This document shows positions 1-8,685 of a stretch of 62,008 nucleotides of DNA, one piece after another. Both the position numbers and the translations under genes were made by a program. Origin of the DNA: Methanomicrobiales archaeon (lineage in GTDB: Archaea > Halobacteriota > Methanomicrobia > Methanomicrobiales > Methanospirillaceae); assembly GCA_025358115.1 (NCBI GenBank), contig JANYKQ010000083.1, positions 1-62,008 on the forward strand, written 5' to 3'. A model generated the notes under the pieces. That model saw nothing but the letters and a program-made list of their open reading frames with translations, was not told the DNA's origin and searched no databases. How positions within the stretch are numbered: position 1 is the stretch's first letter; every line of letters starts with the position of its first letter.

Positions 1-16
1 ACCGGATAACCGCTCT

Positions 17-33
17 CGGGGACTCCGTCCCCG
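17..33. repeat. GC-rich hairpin at the window edge
   Basis: Perfect 7-bp arms CGGGGAC and GTCCCCG with a TCC loop. It lies downstream of the stop codon of the alarmone-synthetase gene on the minus strand, so it could be a transcription terminator. It could also be the end of a mobile element cut by the window edge. No coding frame is supported in bases 1-51. Confidence 0.4.
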
Positions 34-51
34 CCGCTAGGGCAACCCTAA

Positions 52-1005
52 TCAGGATTCCATACGCGCAAAAGGTCTGTCGACTTTTGCGCTACAAATT
101 ACCGGAAACTTGGAAATCCTAAATCGGGAGAAGAACCAGAATATTAGAATAACCTCGGGTTGAGTGATCAAGGGATTAGATAATTCAGATCTCCGATCCT
201 TGCTGATCTGGGTGAGGATTTTGTGTTTTTTTTCAATAAACACATTCAGGTCGGTTTTAAACAAATCCACAGAATTGGACGTTAAAAATAACTTTAAAAA
301 ATTAATATTCTCTATTGAGTAACTAATATCGTAACTGGTTCTAAAAAACCGATAAAACGGTTTTGTTAAAAAATTCAGAATAAACTCTGCAGTCAACTCT
401 TGTGAGCGAGTGATAGAATTGTTTACATCAGAGAAACACACATCAGCGACTTCAAGTGAGCCCGCTAAACAATGCAAGTTTCGTTTGATCTGATTCGATG
501 CCATCATTTCAGGTTTATACCCGATGTCATGGTAAATTACAGCCCAAACATTATCGCATAAAGTCCGAATTTGAACCTCGAAGACCAGATTCTTGAACTC
601 TTCGAAGTGGGGATCATTGGCTTTCAGAGTCGCATCCTTATGTACGCCTTTGTAGCCTTGTTCGTTATATTTCATTTTTTCATAAAAGTCATCAGTCTTA
701 ATTGTTTCAAGAGTATGGTCGATTATTTTACATATTTGGTGTATTTCTTCCCTAAACCGGCATATGACTCTAACGCCGAGTTTATCCGTCATACCTTCAT
801 AGGAGTATGAGCCCTTCTCTTTTCGCTTTAAATTTATTTTTTTAAACAGGGAGTATTCATCCTTTACTCTTGCCTCGATTTCGACAGCGAATCCATGGTT
901 GAACATGGTTTCCTTCAAAAAAGGCTTCAGATATTTCATTAAGTTTTCATATTGGGGTCTTTCAACCTCCCATTTTTTTAAATCTTCTTCCAGTGTCATA
1001 TTCAT
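52..1005 (-). CDS. RelA/SpoT-domain nucleotide pyrophosphokinase (toxSAS-like)
   Basis: A stand-alone RelA/SpoT synthetase domain of the kind that transfers pyrophosphate from ATP to a nucleotide or RNA 3' end. Visible motifs: RVKDEYSLFKK (about 46-56), DKLGVRV (about 74-80), GYKGVH (about 117-122) and EVQIRT followed by DNVWA and H159. These match the conserved substrate-binding and catalytic elements of small alarmone synthetases. No HD hydrolase or TGS/ACT regulatory domain is present. The C-terminal half (about 170-317) is unassigned, and its last 15 or so residues are translated through an inverted repeat, so the ancestral stop may have been earlier. The ATG overlaps the stop of the upstream NdpA-like gene (ATGA), implying co-translation. 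An alternative start is the ATG two codons in. Known small alarmone synthetases act in stringent signalling, or as toxins in toxin-antitoxin and phage defence. The accessory context favours the latter, which is inference. Confidence 0.75.
   Translation of the reverse strand: MNMTLEEDLKKWEVERPQYENLMKYLKPFLKETMFNHGFAVEIEARVKDEYSLFKKINLKRKEKGSYSYEGMTDKLGVRVICRFREEIHQICKIIDHTLETIKTDDFYEKMKYNEQGYKGVHKDATLKANDPHFEEFKNLVFEVQIRTLCDNVWAVIYHDIGYKPEMMASNQIKRNLHCLAGSLEVADVCFSDVNNSITRSQELTAEFILNFLTKPFYRFFRTSYDISYSIENINFLKLFLTSNSVDLFKTDLNVFIEKKHKILTQISKDRRSELSNPLITQPEVILIFWFFSRFRISKFPVICSAKVDRPFARMES
66..92. repeat. 9-bp inverted repeat inside the 3' end of the RelA/SpoT gene
   Basis: Arms GCGCAAAAG (66-74) and CTTTTGCGC (84-92) are perfect inverted copies with a 9-nt spacer. 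The repeat lies inside the last codons of the minus-strand alarmone-synthetase frame, which suggests that the annotated C-terminus reads through a terminator-like or element-end sequence. Confidence 0.5.
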
Positions 1006-2150
1006 TGAGCAACAGGATTATCGCTATCGTCTGACTCTTTGATTTTTATCGTCCTCTTTTTGGTGACTTTTAGAGGTATTTTACTTATTTGGGATTTCAC
1101 GGTAAATGTAGTTCCATTACTATCACTATGATCAATCGTTACTTCGGATGCAAAGTTGGCACTCGCGCCAGTGAGGGTGATACCATTTTCGAAAAGAATT
1201 TTCATTTTTTCTACTTTGTTTTTTATATGATCGGTATCCTTGGAGAAACCATTATACTCAATATTTTTTGATTGATACAAATCTTGGAGAGCCTTTCTCT
1301 TTTCAACAGGGATGTAGGTTTCAACATATTTTTTTGGCTCTATCTGGGTACTTTCACTCTGCAAGAATGCAGATAATTTTTCTCGGTGTTGGACTTGTTC
1401 AATAGCGGAAGGAAAATTACTTCCGATAAACTCAACGGTTACATCAAAAAATGATTCCGTTTGCAACTTTGAATCATTTGTATAAACGCACCCTAAAAAG
1501 TCTTTTAAATAATAATCCGCACCCTTATGCTCAGTGTTCTGGGTGTCACATAAAAACCCAATAATTTCAGGATCCTCGGTGTCAGTTTTTGGATTTTTGC
1601 AAAAAATCCCAACTTTTAAGACAGTTGCTTTCTGTAGTCGGATAATATGTTCGACCATGTCTATCCCTAAAGATAAGACATCCCCTTCTTTTACCTCGTG
1701 GATTTGTAAATCACGACCTTCTTCCAACTTAGCAATTATTAATACTGTCTTCGTATCGATCTTCCCATATAAAACAGCCAAAACGCCGCTCGTACTCCGT
1801 CGGTCCTGTTTTAGATCAAGCTGATGTGCCATGGAAATTGAATTATTTACAAAAACATCCGTCTGGACCTGTTCGGGGATTTCGAGGTTGTCCATTTTGA
1901 ATAGAATATCTTTAATCCCAGACGGAGTGGTGGAAGGTGATTGAATATCCATTGAGATTCGGACTGCTTCGTGAGTAAGCACTTTTGTAATTTCTGATTT
2001 CAAGAAAAGGGCTTCTTTACTGTTATTCTGGTCAAATTTTATTATTTGTTTGCTGATCTGTGGAGGCAAGTGTTCATTCGTTGAAACGGGAGGATAAATT
2101 CGATGAAAAATTGCATACTTAAGATTTAAAAGAGCAACATCTTCCAACAC
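1002..2150 (-). CDS. NdpA/NA37-like nucleoid-associated protein
   Basis: A 382-residue protein resembling the 37-kDa nucleoid-associated (NdpA/YejK) family. The best local match is GADYYLKDFLGC followed by SKLQTESFFD in the middle of the protein, where the family has a DYFLxFLGC segment. The segment SGVLAVLYGK before it fits the family's strand reading FLAVL. The C-terminus is basic (KVTKKRTIKIK) after a beta-rich stretch. The start is a GTG at 2150 with GGTGA upstream and a TATA-like TATTATAAATT further upstream. It precedes and overlaps the RelA/SpoT gene by 4 nt. Bacterial NdpA proteins bind DNA in the nucleoid; nothing here proves that function. As the upstream partner of a toxSAS-like enzyme it could be an antitoxin or sensor, which is inference. 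Confidence 0.55.
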   Translation of the reverse strand: MLEDVALLNLKYAIFHRIYPPVSTNEHLPPQISKQIIKFDQNNSKEALFLKSEITKVLTHEAVRISMDIQSPSTTPSGIKDILFKMDNLEIPEQVQTDVFVNNSISMAHQLDLKQDRRSTSGVLAVLYGKIDTKTVLIIAKLEEGRDLQIHEVKEGDVLSLGIDMVEHIIRLQKATVLKVGIFCKNPKTDTEDPEIIGFLCDTQNTEHKGADYYLKDFLGCVYTNDSKLQTESFFDVTVEFIGSNFPSAIEQVQHREKLSAFLQSESTQIEPKKYVETYIPVEKRKALQDLYQSKNIEYNGFSKDTDHIKNKVEKMKILFENGITLTGASANFASEVTIDHSDSNGTTFTVKSQISKIPLKVTKKRTIKIKESDDSDNPVAQ

Positions 2151-2314
2151 TAATACTTCACCAATGTAAGATATAATCGGCTAAAATTTATAATACCATT
2201 TAATCGCATTGATAGAATCGACTCAACCGGTTCACGAAGCAGGTGCAAGGAAGACTGCAGGTCTCGTGTAACACTCTTAAAAAAAGGAAAAACGGCTGTG
2301 AATTTACGCCGATA

Positions 2315-2623
2315 TTATCTACCATCTTCAATCATAGCAAATACAGCCGAATACAAGTCAGGATCTCGATTCTTGAATTCCTTCTCGATGAGGACTGCCA
2401 TATCTTTCGAGTTTGAGATGTTTGGGATGGTCCTCTTGTAATAGTCATTCATACATCTGACAACCGGAGACCACACGGACATGCGTGGATTTGACAGGCC
2501 GTTACTAACGGCATCCTTTAGGATCCTTTTATCGACCTTACGTTTTACCTCAATAGTGATCGTTGTCTGAGATTGTTCAACAACAGTACACTTTGATTTC
2601 GTTTTCGGTTTTTTGTCCTTCAT
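2315..2623 (-). CDS. Small hypothetical protein
   Basis: A 102-residue protein I do not recognise. The N-terminus is very lysine-rich (KDKKPKTKSK), followed by a beta-prone stretch TTITIEVKRK and a helical remainder with several charged residues and no cysteine pair. It lies between the restriction gene and the NdpA-like gene on the same strand, with gaps of about 150 bp on each side, so it may have its own promoter. The beta-strand plus two helices could be a small DNA-binding fold, but no signature confirms this. Codon use looks like its island neighbours. Confidence 0.5.
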   Translation of the reverse strand: MKDKKPKTKSKCTVVEQSQTTITIEVKRKVDKRILKDAVSNGLSNPRMSVWSPVVRCMNDYYKRTIPNISNSKDMAVLIEKEFKNRDPDLYSAVFAMIEDGR

Positions 2624-2771
2624 TGAATTTACATCCCCAATTTTGTCATATTCTTACGGCGATAACCGATAATTGGCAGATGTCGTCTGTGATCATATCA
2701 AAATTGACACAGGATGTATTTATAATATCGAGAAAAAAGGAAATTTTTACTATTGACTGAATATTGTGACA

Positions 2772-5570
2772 TTATTCGTTCATTGCATTCTCAATTAGCC
2801 CACCAATATCCGCCGTATTCTTAGATACGGCCCATTCCCATTTACCAAATCCGCCTTGTGAGTTTACTGCCCGAATCCATTCATCAAGAAATTCCCGTTT
2901 AGTTTTATTCTGTTGGGAGTCAACACCTTTAACTTCAAGCACCAGATGCTTGCCATTCCTGAGTTTGATAATGAAATCAGGGCGGTACTTGTGGAAGATG
3001 CCTTGGAATGTGTAACCGATCTCAAATCCCAAGTGATCGTTCTTGACCCAGGATTCTACAGTTTCGTTTCGGTCCAGAGCCCAAGATTCACTTGCCTCCC
3101 ATCTGCTGTCATAAACACAGTGATTGATGTGAGATTTCTTTGTGTATTCACAAGGTTTGCTTGTGTACCAGGGTCTCATATCACCAGTGCTCCTTATTGG
3201 ATGCTCACGATCATAGTTAGGTAAAAGGGTCTGGGTGTTCTCGAACCGTATGGCTTCCCAGATGTGCTGGACTACCTTGTTCATGTTGAGTGTAATGATG
3301 ATCCGGCGTCTCGTGTCTTCCTTATCATAGAAGTCGGGGTCTATCCGTATTTTTCGTGAACGTATGACCTTTTCAACCAAGGGAATGATCTGGGCAATGA
3401 GAACGTCCTTGTTGCCATTCCATGAGGGCTGAACCTGCTCGTAAACCTCTTTTGCAGTGTCGAAGATGATCTTCTGCATCCGGAATTTGCTTGCAAGGTT
3501 CTGAAGGTCTATGGTCGTGATCTTGGAAATGTCGGGCTTTCCATCAAGCAGAGGTGCCAGTTCTGCAAGCATTGGTGTGTCTTGTGCACGTAAGACCAGG
3601 GGTTTGACCTTTTCAATATCGATAGATAACACAGGTTTGTACATGTGGTAGATGCTGAGTATGTTCGGCCACTGAATCTCGTACTTCTGCTTTTCCGGAA
3701 CAGGACAGATCTGCATCTTAGGTGAAGGTGGAGCTGGGGGTCCGTCCTGGGATGTTTCGTGAGGCAGGAATGTGAAAGGGACCCCGAAGATGTTGACGTA
3801 TTCAGGATCAAAGAATCCGTTCTCGTTGAGTTCGTATGATGTCCTGCGGAGACCCCGGCCCACAACTTGTTCACATAACAACTGGCTTGTGAATGCCCTC
3901 AGGCCGAGGATATGAGTCACGGTTTTTGCATCCCAGCCTTCTGATAACATTCCCACGGAGATAATGTTCTGGTACTGCTCACCGGGTTTCCCGAGTTGCC
4001 CAACAGTATCTACTATCAGACGGAGTTGTTCGGCTGTCTGTTGTTTGGTCAGCTTCGGAGTAATTTCTTCTGCAACCTCATCAGGTTCGACTACAGGCGT
4101 ATCTCCCAGTTCGATAACATCCTCCTGTTCTTCTGCTTCATCCAGCAGTTTCGAATCGATACGGAGGGTCCGTTCGGGATCGCACAACTCAGGAATGCGG
4201 ATTTTGTTCTTGTCAAAGGAGTATTTGATTCGCGCAGAGGTTTCAACGCTGTTTGCAACGGTTATCATTACCGGGGGTGTTTTGTACCCTTCTTTCAGCC
4301 ATCGTTTCCTTGCTTCGAGCCAGTCAAGTCCTAACAGGTAGTAGGCATGAATGATCAGATCCGGCAAGGGTTCGTTTTCGCTCGCCCGTCTGTTAAGGTC
4401 TTCTTTTACGTCGGGATCGTTGTAAATGTGATATAACCGGGATTTGAAATTGGCAGCAACAGTACTATCATCCCTAACGACAATGCGCGGGGTTTTGACC
4501 AGGCCGGATTCAATGGCATCATTGAGACCAAAGTCACTGACAATCCATTCAAAAAGATCCGCACCGGCACTGCTCCTCCCTTGAGGAATGAACGGGGTGG
4601 CGGAGAAGTCGTACGCAGTCTGGATCGTTCGTGCAGCGTGGATCCGGTCCAAGCTCTTTAACCAGATTCTTGCATCTTCGATGTCTTTCTTCTTTCTACC
4701 CTTTTCCTGTTCTTCGAGAGGGACACGCCAGGCATGATGCGCTTCATCATTGATTACAATAATGTTCGTTGTATTTGCCAGTTCACCGAGGACACTGCGG
4801 ACGTAGGCTTCATCACTCAGGGCACCTCGTTTGTCAACACTGCGCCGTTTCCTGACCTGTTCCTCGGTATCCCATTCAAGTGCATGACGGTTACGGATGA
4901 CTACTTTACCCTGCCGAAGTTTGTCATCGAGTCCTTGGGGAATAATACTGAACTCGTCATAGTAATTGCCTACTGATGACGGTATCAGGACCTGTAACCG
5001 GCTCCTGACGGTCAGACCGGGTGCGACAACGAAGATGTATTTTGAGAACCGGTTGTCCTGGGGGTAAGTAACCTTGTTGAGTATCTGCCACGCAATAAGC
5101 ATGGACATAACAATGGTTTTCCCCGATCCTGTTGCCATCTTGCAGCAGATACGCTGGAACAGGCTGCCATCACCAGGAATTTCAATACCTACCTTCTGGG
5201 ATTCGGGAGCTTCCACGAGCCAGATAAGGGTTTCAATGGCTTCGAGCTGGCAGAAGAAAAACCTCCTGTTCTCCCGTTCCTCCGGATTGTACCAGTATTC
5301 CAGGAGCCGTCGGGTTATTCCTGTTACACCAGGGTAACCAGATTCTTTCCACAATTTCACACGGGGACGAATCTTGTTGACCAGTGGGATTTCAATAAAG
5401 TGGCCTGCGTCATCAAAGGATTTCGAATGCTCAGAGGCTACAAGGTATCCTGCACTCCGTCTCCCGTCTTTTTTCTGGAATCTTTTGGTCTTGAAGTTGT
5501 AATCCCAGAACTGTTTTGGTTCTTCGAACGGCGAATTGATGATGAGCTGGTCGATTTCACCGCTTGCCAT
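2772..5570 (-). CDS. Type III-like restriction enzyme, helicase-nuclease (Res) subunit
   Basis: A 932-residue superfamily 2 helicase with a C-terminal nuclease. Visible parts: Walker A MATGSGKT (about 145-152), DEAH box INDEAHHAW (about 275), motif III DFSATPF (about 323), and motifs V/VI in SEGWDAK and VVGRGLRR. A C-terminal PD-(D/E)xK-like site reads YRPDF then LVLEVKG. This is the ATP-driven translocase and cleavage subunit that works with the adjacent methyltransferase. Its ATG overlaps the methyltransferase stop (TGATG), showing an operon. Length and motif set look intact, in contrast to the frameshifted mod gene. If Mod is not made, the Res subunit is expected to be inactive, since Type III Res needs Mod for target recognition (established knowledge). 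Confidence 0.85.
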   Translation of the reverse strand: MASGEIDQLIINSPFEEPKQFWDYNFKTKRFQKKDGRRSAGYLVASEHSKSFDDAGHFIEIPLVNKIRPRVKLWKESGYPGVTGITRRLLEYWYNPEERENRRFFFCQLEAIETLIWLVEAPESQKVGIEIPGDGSLFQRICCKMATGSGKTIVMSMLIAWQILNKVTYPQDNRFSKYIFVVAPGLTVRSRLQVLIPSSVGNYYDEFSIIPQGLDDKLRQGKVVIRNRHALEWDTEEQVRKRRSVDKRGALSDEAYVRSVLGELANTTNIIVINDEAHHAWRVPLEEQEKGRKKKDIEDARIWLKSLDRIHAARTIQTAYDFSATPFIPQGRSSAGADLFEWIVSDFGLNDAIESGLVKTPRIVVRDDSTVAANFKSRLYHIYNDPDVKEDLNRRASENEPLPDLIIHAYYLLGLDWLEARKRWLKEGYKTPPVMITVANSVETSARIKYSFDKNKIRIPELCDPERTLRIDSKLLDEAEEQEDVIELGDTPVVEPDEVAEEITPKLTKQQTAEQLRLIVDTVGQLGKPGEQYQNIISVGMLSEGWDAKTVTHILGLRAFTSQLLCEQVVGRGLRRTSYELNENGFFDPEYVNIFGVPFTFLPHETSQDGPPAPPSPKMQICPVPEKQKYEIQWPNILSIYHMYKPVLSIDIEKVKPLVLRAQDTPMLAELAPLLDGKPDISKITTIDLQNLASKFRMQKIIFDTAKEVYEQVQPSWNGNKDVLIAQIIPLVEKVIRSRKIRIDPDFYDKEDTRRRIIITLNMNKVVQHIWEAIRFENTQTLLPNYDREHPIRSTGDMRPWYTSKPCEYTKKSHINHCVYDSRWEASESWALDRNETVESWVKNDHLGFEIGYTFQGIFHKYRPDFIIKLRNGKHLVLEVKGVDSQQNKTKREFLDEWIRAVNSQGGFGKWEWAVSKNTADIGGLIENAMNE

Positions 5571-8184
5571 CAGTCAACCTCGATGATCTTGATGCTTTCA
5601 ATACCCCGATCATCCACAATCTTCACCGCGATGGTGTTGTAGGTCCCGAGTTTGAACGCCAGGGATGTTGTCCCGTGGTAGGCTTCAATGAGTTCTTCAT
5701 CGAGCTCGGCTTTGAGGTTCTTTGCCAGCCGTGACCAGCCACCCTTCGCATCTGCCATAGGGAAGAAGACCTGTTTGGGATAGAGACTGCGGCCATCGTA
5801 ATCCGTATCCAACATCCAGACCGCGATATTATGTGCCCCACCGGATACAACTGACCCGTTTTTGGTATCATAGTAATCAAAACCGAGCACCTGGACCTGA
5901 TATTTTCCTTTATTGTCGCCTTCCTTGATCTTGTCAACCTGAACATCCGGCTGCCCGATGAGCCAGAAACTCTCATTGCTGACCCGTTTCTTCTTGAGAT
6001 CGTCTGTGAGGAGATCGGCATTCATCTGGACCTTGAGGAGGGTCACATCCTTCCAGTTGGTCTCATCTATGTTCTTCGCTGCCTCAGGATCAAACTGGAA
6101 TGCAACAAATAACACAATGTTGGGGTGGGGGACTCGTCTTTCCGCTTCCTTGATTGCGAGCTCGACCTGTTTTGGTTCGAGGGGTGCATGTTCAGGCCCG
6201 AATGATATTGCAACATTCTGGGAATTGGATTCCTTTGTAGCAGCTTCGGCATGCAGCCAGCGAGCTCCAGATAACGGTTCAACACGGGAAAACTCTATCT
6301 TCTGACCGCCTTTACCCCGAATACCTGTGCGAAGGAGTTCATCCCGCCAATCACTCTGACGTAGGGTTTCTCCGCTGCGAGCAACGGATTCATCTGCTGG
6401 AATCTTGATTTCAGGTTCTGTAAGGGGTTTTACAGTTGGAGATGGAACCGCTTCGACCGTGAAGGGACCGGTTACACGGATTCGGGTTTTGTCAACAAAT
6501 GGTTGATCATACAGTGTCTCTGGCGTTGGAGGTTCATTGTTAGCAATGGATTTGAGGGTCACATGTGGCACAGTCTTGTATCTGAAACCACTGCCCACAC
6601 CTTGTTCGGGATGTTGCAATTCATAATAATCAAACAGGGAAGTCATCATTCTCTGTTTAGTAAGTGTGACAGCGACACGAGACGTATCACAAGTAATCCA
6701 ACGACGTCCCCACCGTTCAGAAACATGAGCCGTTGTTCCTGATCCGCATGTGGGATCTAAGACTAAATCGCCGGGATCAGTCGTCATTAGTAAACAACGT
6801 GCAATCACTTTTCGGCTCGTTTGAACAACATACGTCTTATCGGATTCTCCACCTGTATCCACCCATAAATTATCTAATTCGATAACTGGGAGATCAGAGT
6901 CGTATTTAATATAACGAAGGGTATTTCCGAACGCAACCAAGCGATTGGCTTTTTTTAGTCCGTCCATTCCTCCCGGATTCGTTTTCCAACTGCGATTTTT
7001 TGCCGGGGAATACTTTCCACCGTTGAAAGAATAGTCAAATACACAAGATGGAGTCAACCCCGAAGAGGACAAATTATCTGTTCTGAATGCTCTACTACCC
7101 TGGGGAAGTAACGCAGGGCGTATTTTTTCCTCATTAGTTAACCCCCGCCTTGAACCGTCCGGTAATTCAACATGAGTGTAGCCGCTCAAATCGAATTTAT
7201 CCTTGTAAATTTGGTAATATTTTATGGATTTCCGGTTCTTTGCGTACCAGACAATAAAATCATTCGTCGACTTCAGAAGATTGGATCCAAGTCCGGTCGA
7301 TTTTGTAAAAGTTATTATATTACAGAAATTACCGGTGCCGAAAACTTCGTCCATGATCTCCCGAACATGATGTACATTCTCATCAGAGATCTGGACAAAC
7401 ACACTACCGCTCTCTGTAAGCAGATCCCGGGCAAGCAACAATCTGTCCCGTAGGTACGTCAAATACGAATGAATCCCTAGTTCCCAAGTATCCCGGAACG
7501 CCTTGATCATCTCCGGTTCCTGGGTGAGGTCCTCATCCTTGCCGTCCTTCACATCTCTCTTGTTCACAAATGGCTGGAAGTTTGACCCGTACTTGATCCC
7601 ATACGGCGGATCGATGTAGATCATCTGGACTTTACCAGCCATCCCTTCCTTGGCCAGCAGTGAATTCATCACCAGCAAGGAATCCCCGGCAATCAGCCGG
7701 TTGGACCAGTTGTGTTTGTGTTTGTAGAACTCGATGGCTTCACGGATGGGGGGATTCTCGCCAGCATATTCAAAGAGGGAGACCTGGCGTTCACCAGCAC
7801 CATTGCGTTTCTTTACGGCATTGATGAGGGTATAAGGATCGATGCGTTCATGGACGTGAAGGGAAACGGTAGGGACCTCGAATGTCGTGTGCTCTGCCTT
7901 GCCAGCCCATTGCAGTTGAGGGTCCAGGTGGGGGTCGTACTGGTGGTTTTCTTGTGGTCTTCAGGATCGTTCTCTGCCCGGACTAGGCCGATAGGGGGAT
8001 TGTTGCAGCGTTTCTTATCGTCATGTTTGTATTGGCCGATCTGCTTTTTATCCTCAGGTTGTGCAGGAGCGGCTTTAGTGATTTTTACTTTTTTTTCAGC
8101 AGGAGCCCGGTCATCAGTGAGTACTGATTCTCGTGGAGTTTCTTCTGGTGGAGCTGTAGTCTTTGATTTGTGTCCCTTAGGCAT
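5570..8184 (-). CDS. Type III-like DNA methyltransferase (Mod), interrupted by a one-base frameshift
   Basis: Adenine-specific DNA methyltransferase of the beta class: catalytic DPPY is followed much later by the AdoMet motif DPTCGSGTT, and then a long C-terminal region. The gene begins at the ATG at 8184 with a strong GAGGGA site 5 nt upstream. That frame encodes a lysine-rich N-terminus ending ...GLVRAENDPED and then loses similarity. From about 7950 the next frame continues without ATG as YDPHLDPQLQWAGKAEH, FEVPTVSLHVHERIDP and NWSNRLIAGDSLL into the large open frame whose first ATG is at 7678. One extra A in the AAAA run (TTTT at 7947-7950 on the plus strand) would join them into about 871 residues. 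As written, only a protein starting at 7678 (702 residues) lacking the N-terminal region could be made. This may be a true mutation, phase variation or a sequencing error. Confidence 0.8.
7947..7950. other. Frameshift site in mod
   Basis: Four T on the plus strand (AAAA in the gene) where the upstream frame (GAC CAC AAG AAA) must shift by one base to enter the downstream frame (AAC CAC CAG TAC GAC). A fifth A would restore a continuous reading frame. Confidence 0.7.
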
Positions 8185-8188
8185 CTGA

Positions 8189-8685
8189 TTCCCTCTATGA
8201 TGTCGAAGATGTTAATCTGGTGCACTTTAATTGTTTTGAAATGATATTTGACGGTAGAAATTTCATCTGATTTCCATATAGATAGTCTGATTAGAATTCT
8301 ATATCGATGACCTAGATGGGTTTGGTTACCTAGATGTGGAGTTCAAAAGTCCTGGAAAATGAAGGCGATTGAACCTATCAATATAGTTGAATAAAAATGT
8401 CCAAGGACGATCTATATCGCGTAATCTTGAAATCTCCAAGTGGACTTTTCGCAGATTCATGCTGTTTTACATGCAGTGTATAGGGGTGCAAAATGAGAAT
8501 GGAATTTGGGCTGATCGATTCTCCTCCAAATATGACTAAAACACATGGCTGTTTAATGGTGTCAGTTGTCAGGTATGTCAGTTCTTTTGGTAATATTCTT
8601 AAGAATCTGGTAAATTGATAGGAAGTCCTGTCAAATAGTGACAGGACGTGACATCAGACATCACTTTTATACCGGAAAAAGGATT
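8189..8685. other. Intergenic region with palindromes between mod and primase genes
   Basis: No convincing gene on either strand. The left end holds the mod ribosome-binding site. The rest is AT-rich with repeated ACCTAGATG (two copies near 8309-8336), the 12-bp palindrome ATTCTTAAGAAT near 8595-8606, and a strong hairpin at 8625-8647. The density of symmetric elements next to a replication gene is compatible with an origin, regulatory or termination role; this is inference. Confidence 0.4.
8625..8647. terminator. 9-bp stem hairpin downstream of the primase gene
   Basis: GTCCTGTCA, loop AATAG, TGACAGGAC: a perfect 9-bp stem about 40 nt past the primase stop on the minus strand. No T-run follows directly, so it may instead be a protein-binding site or replication element. 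Confidence 0.45.

Noticed and set aside
3509-4341. Overlapping 112-125-codon frames on both strands
   Set aside because: They lie inside the restriction-subunit gene in other frames and are Ser- or Arg-rich with no domain, which is typical of shadow frames.
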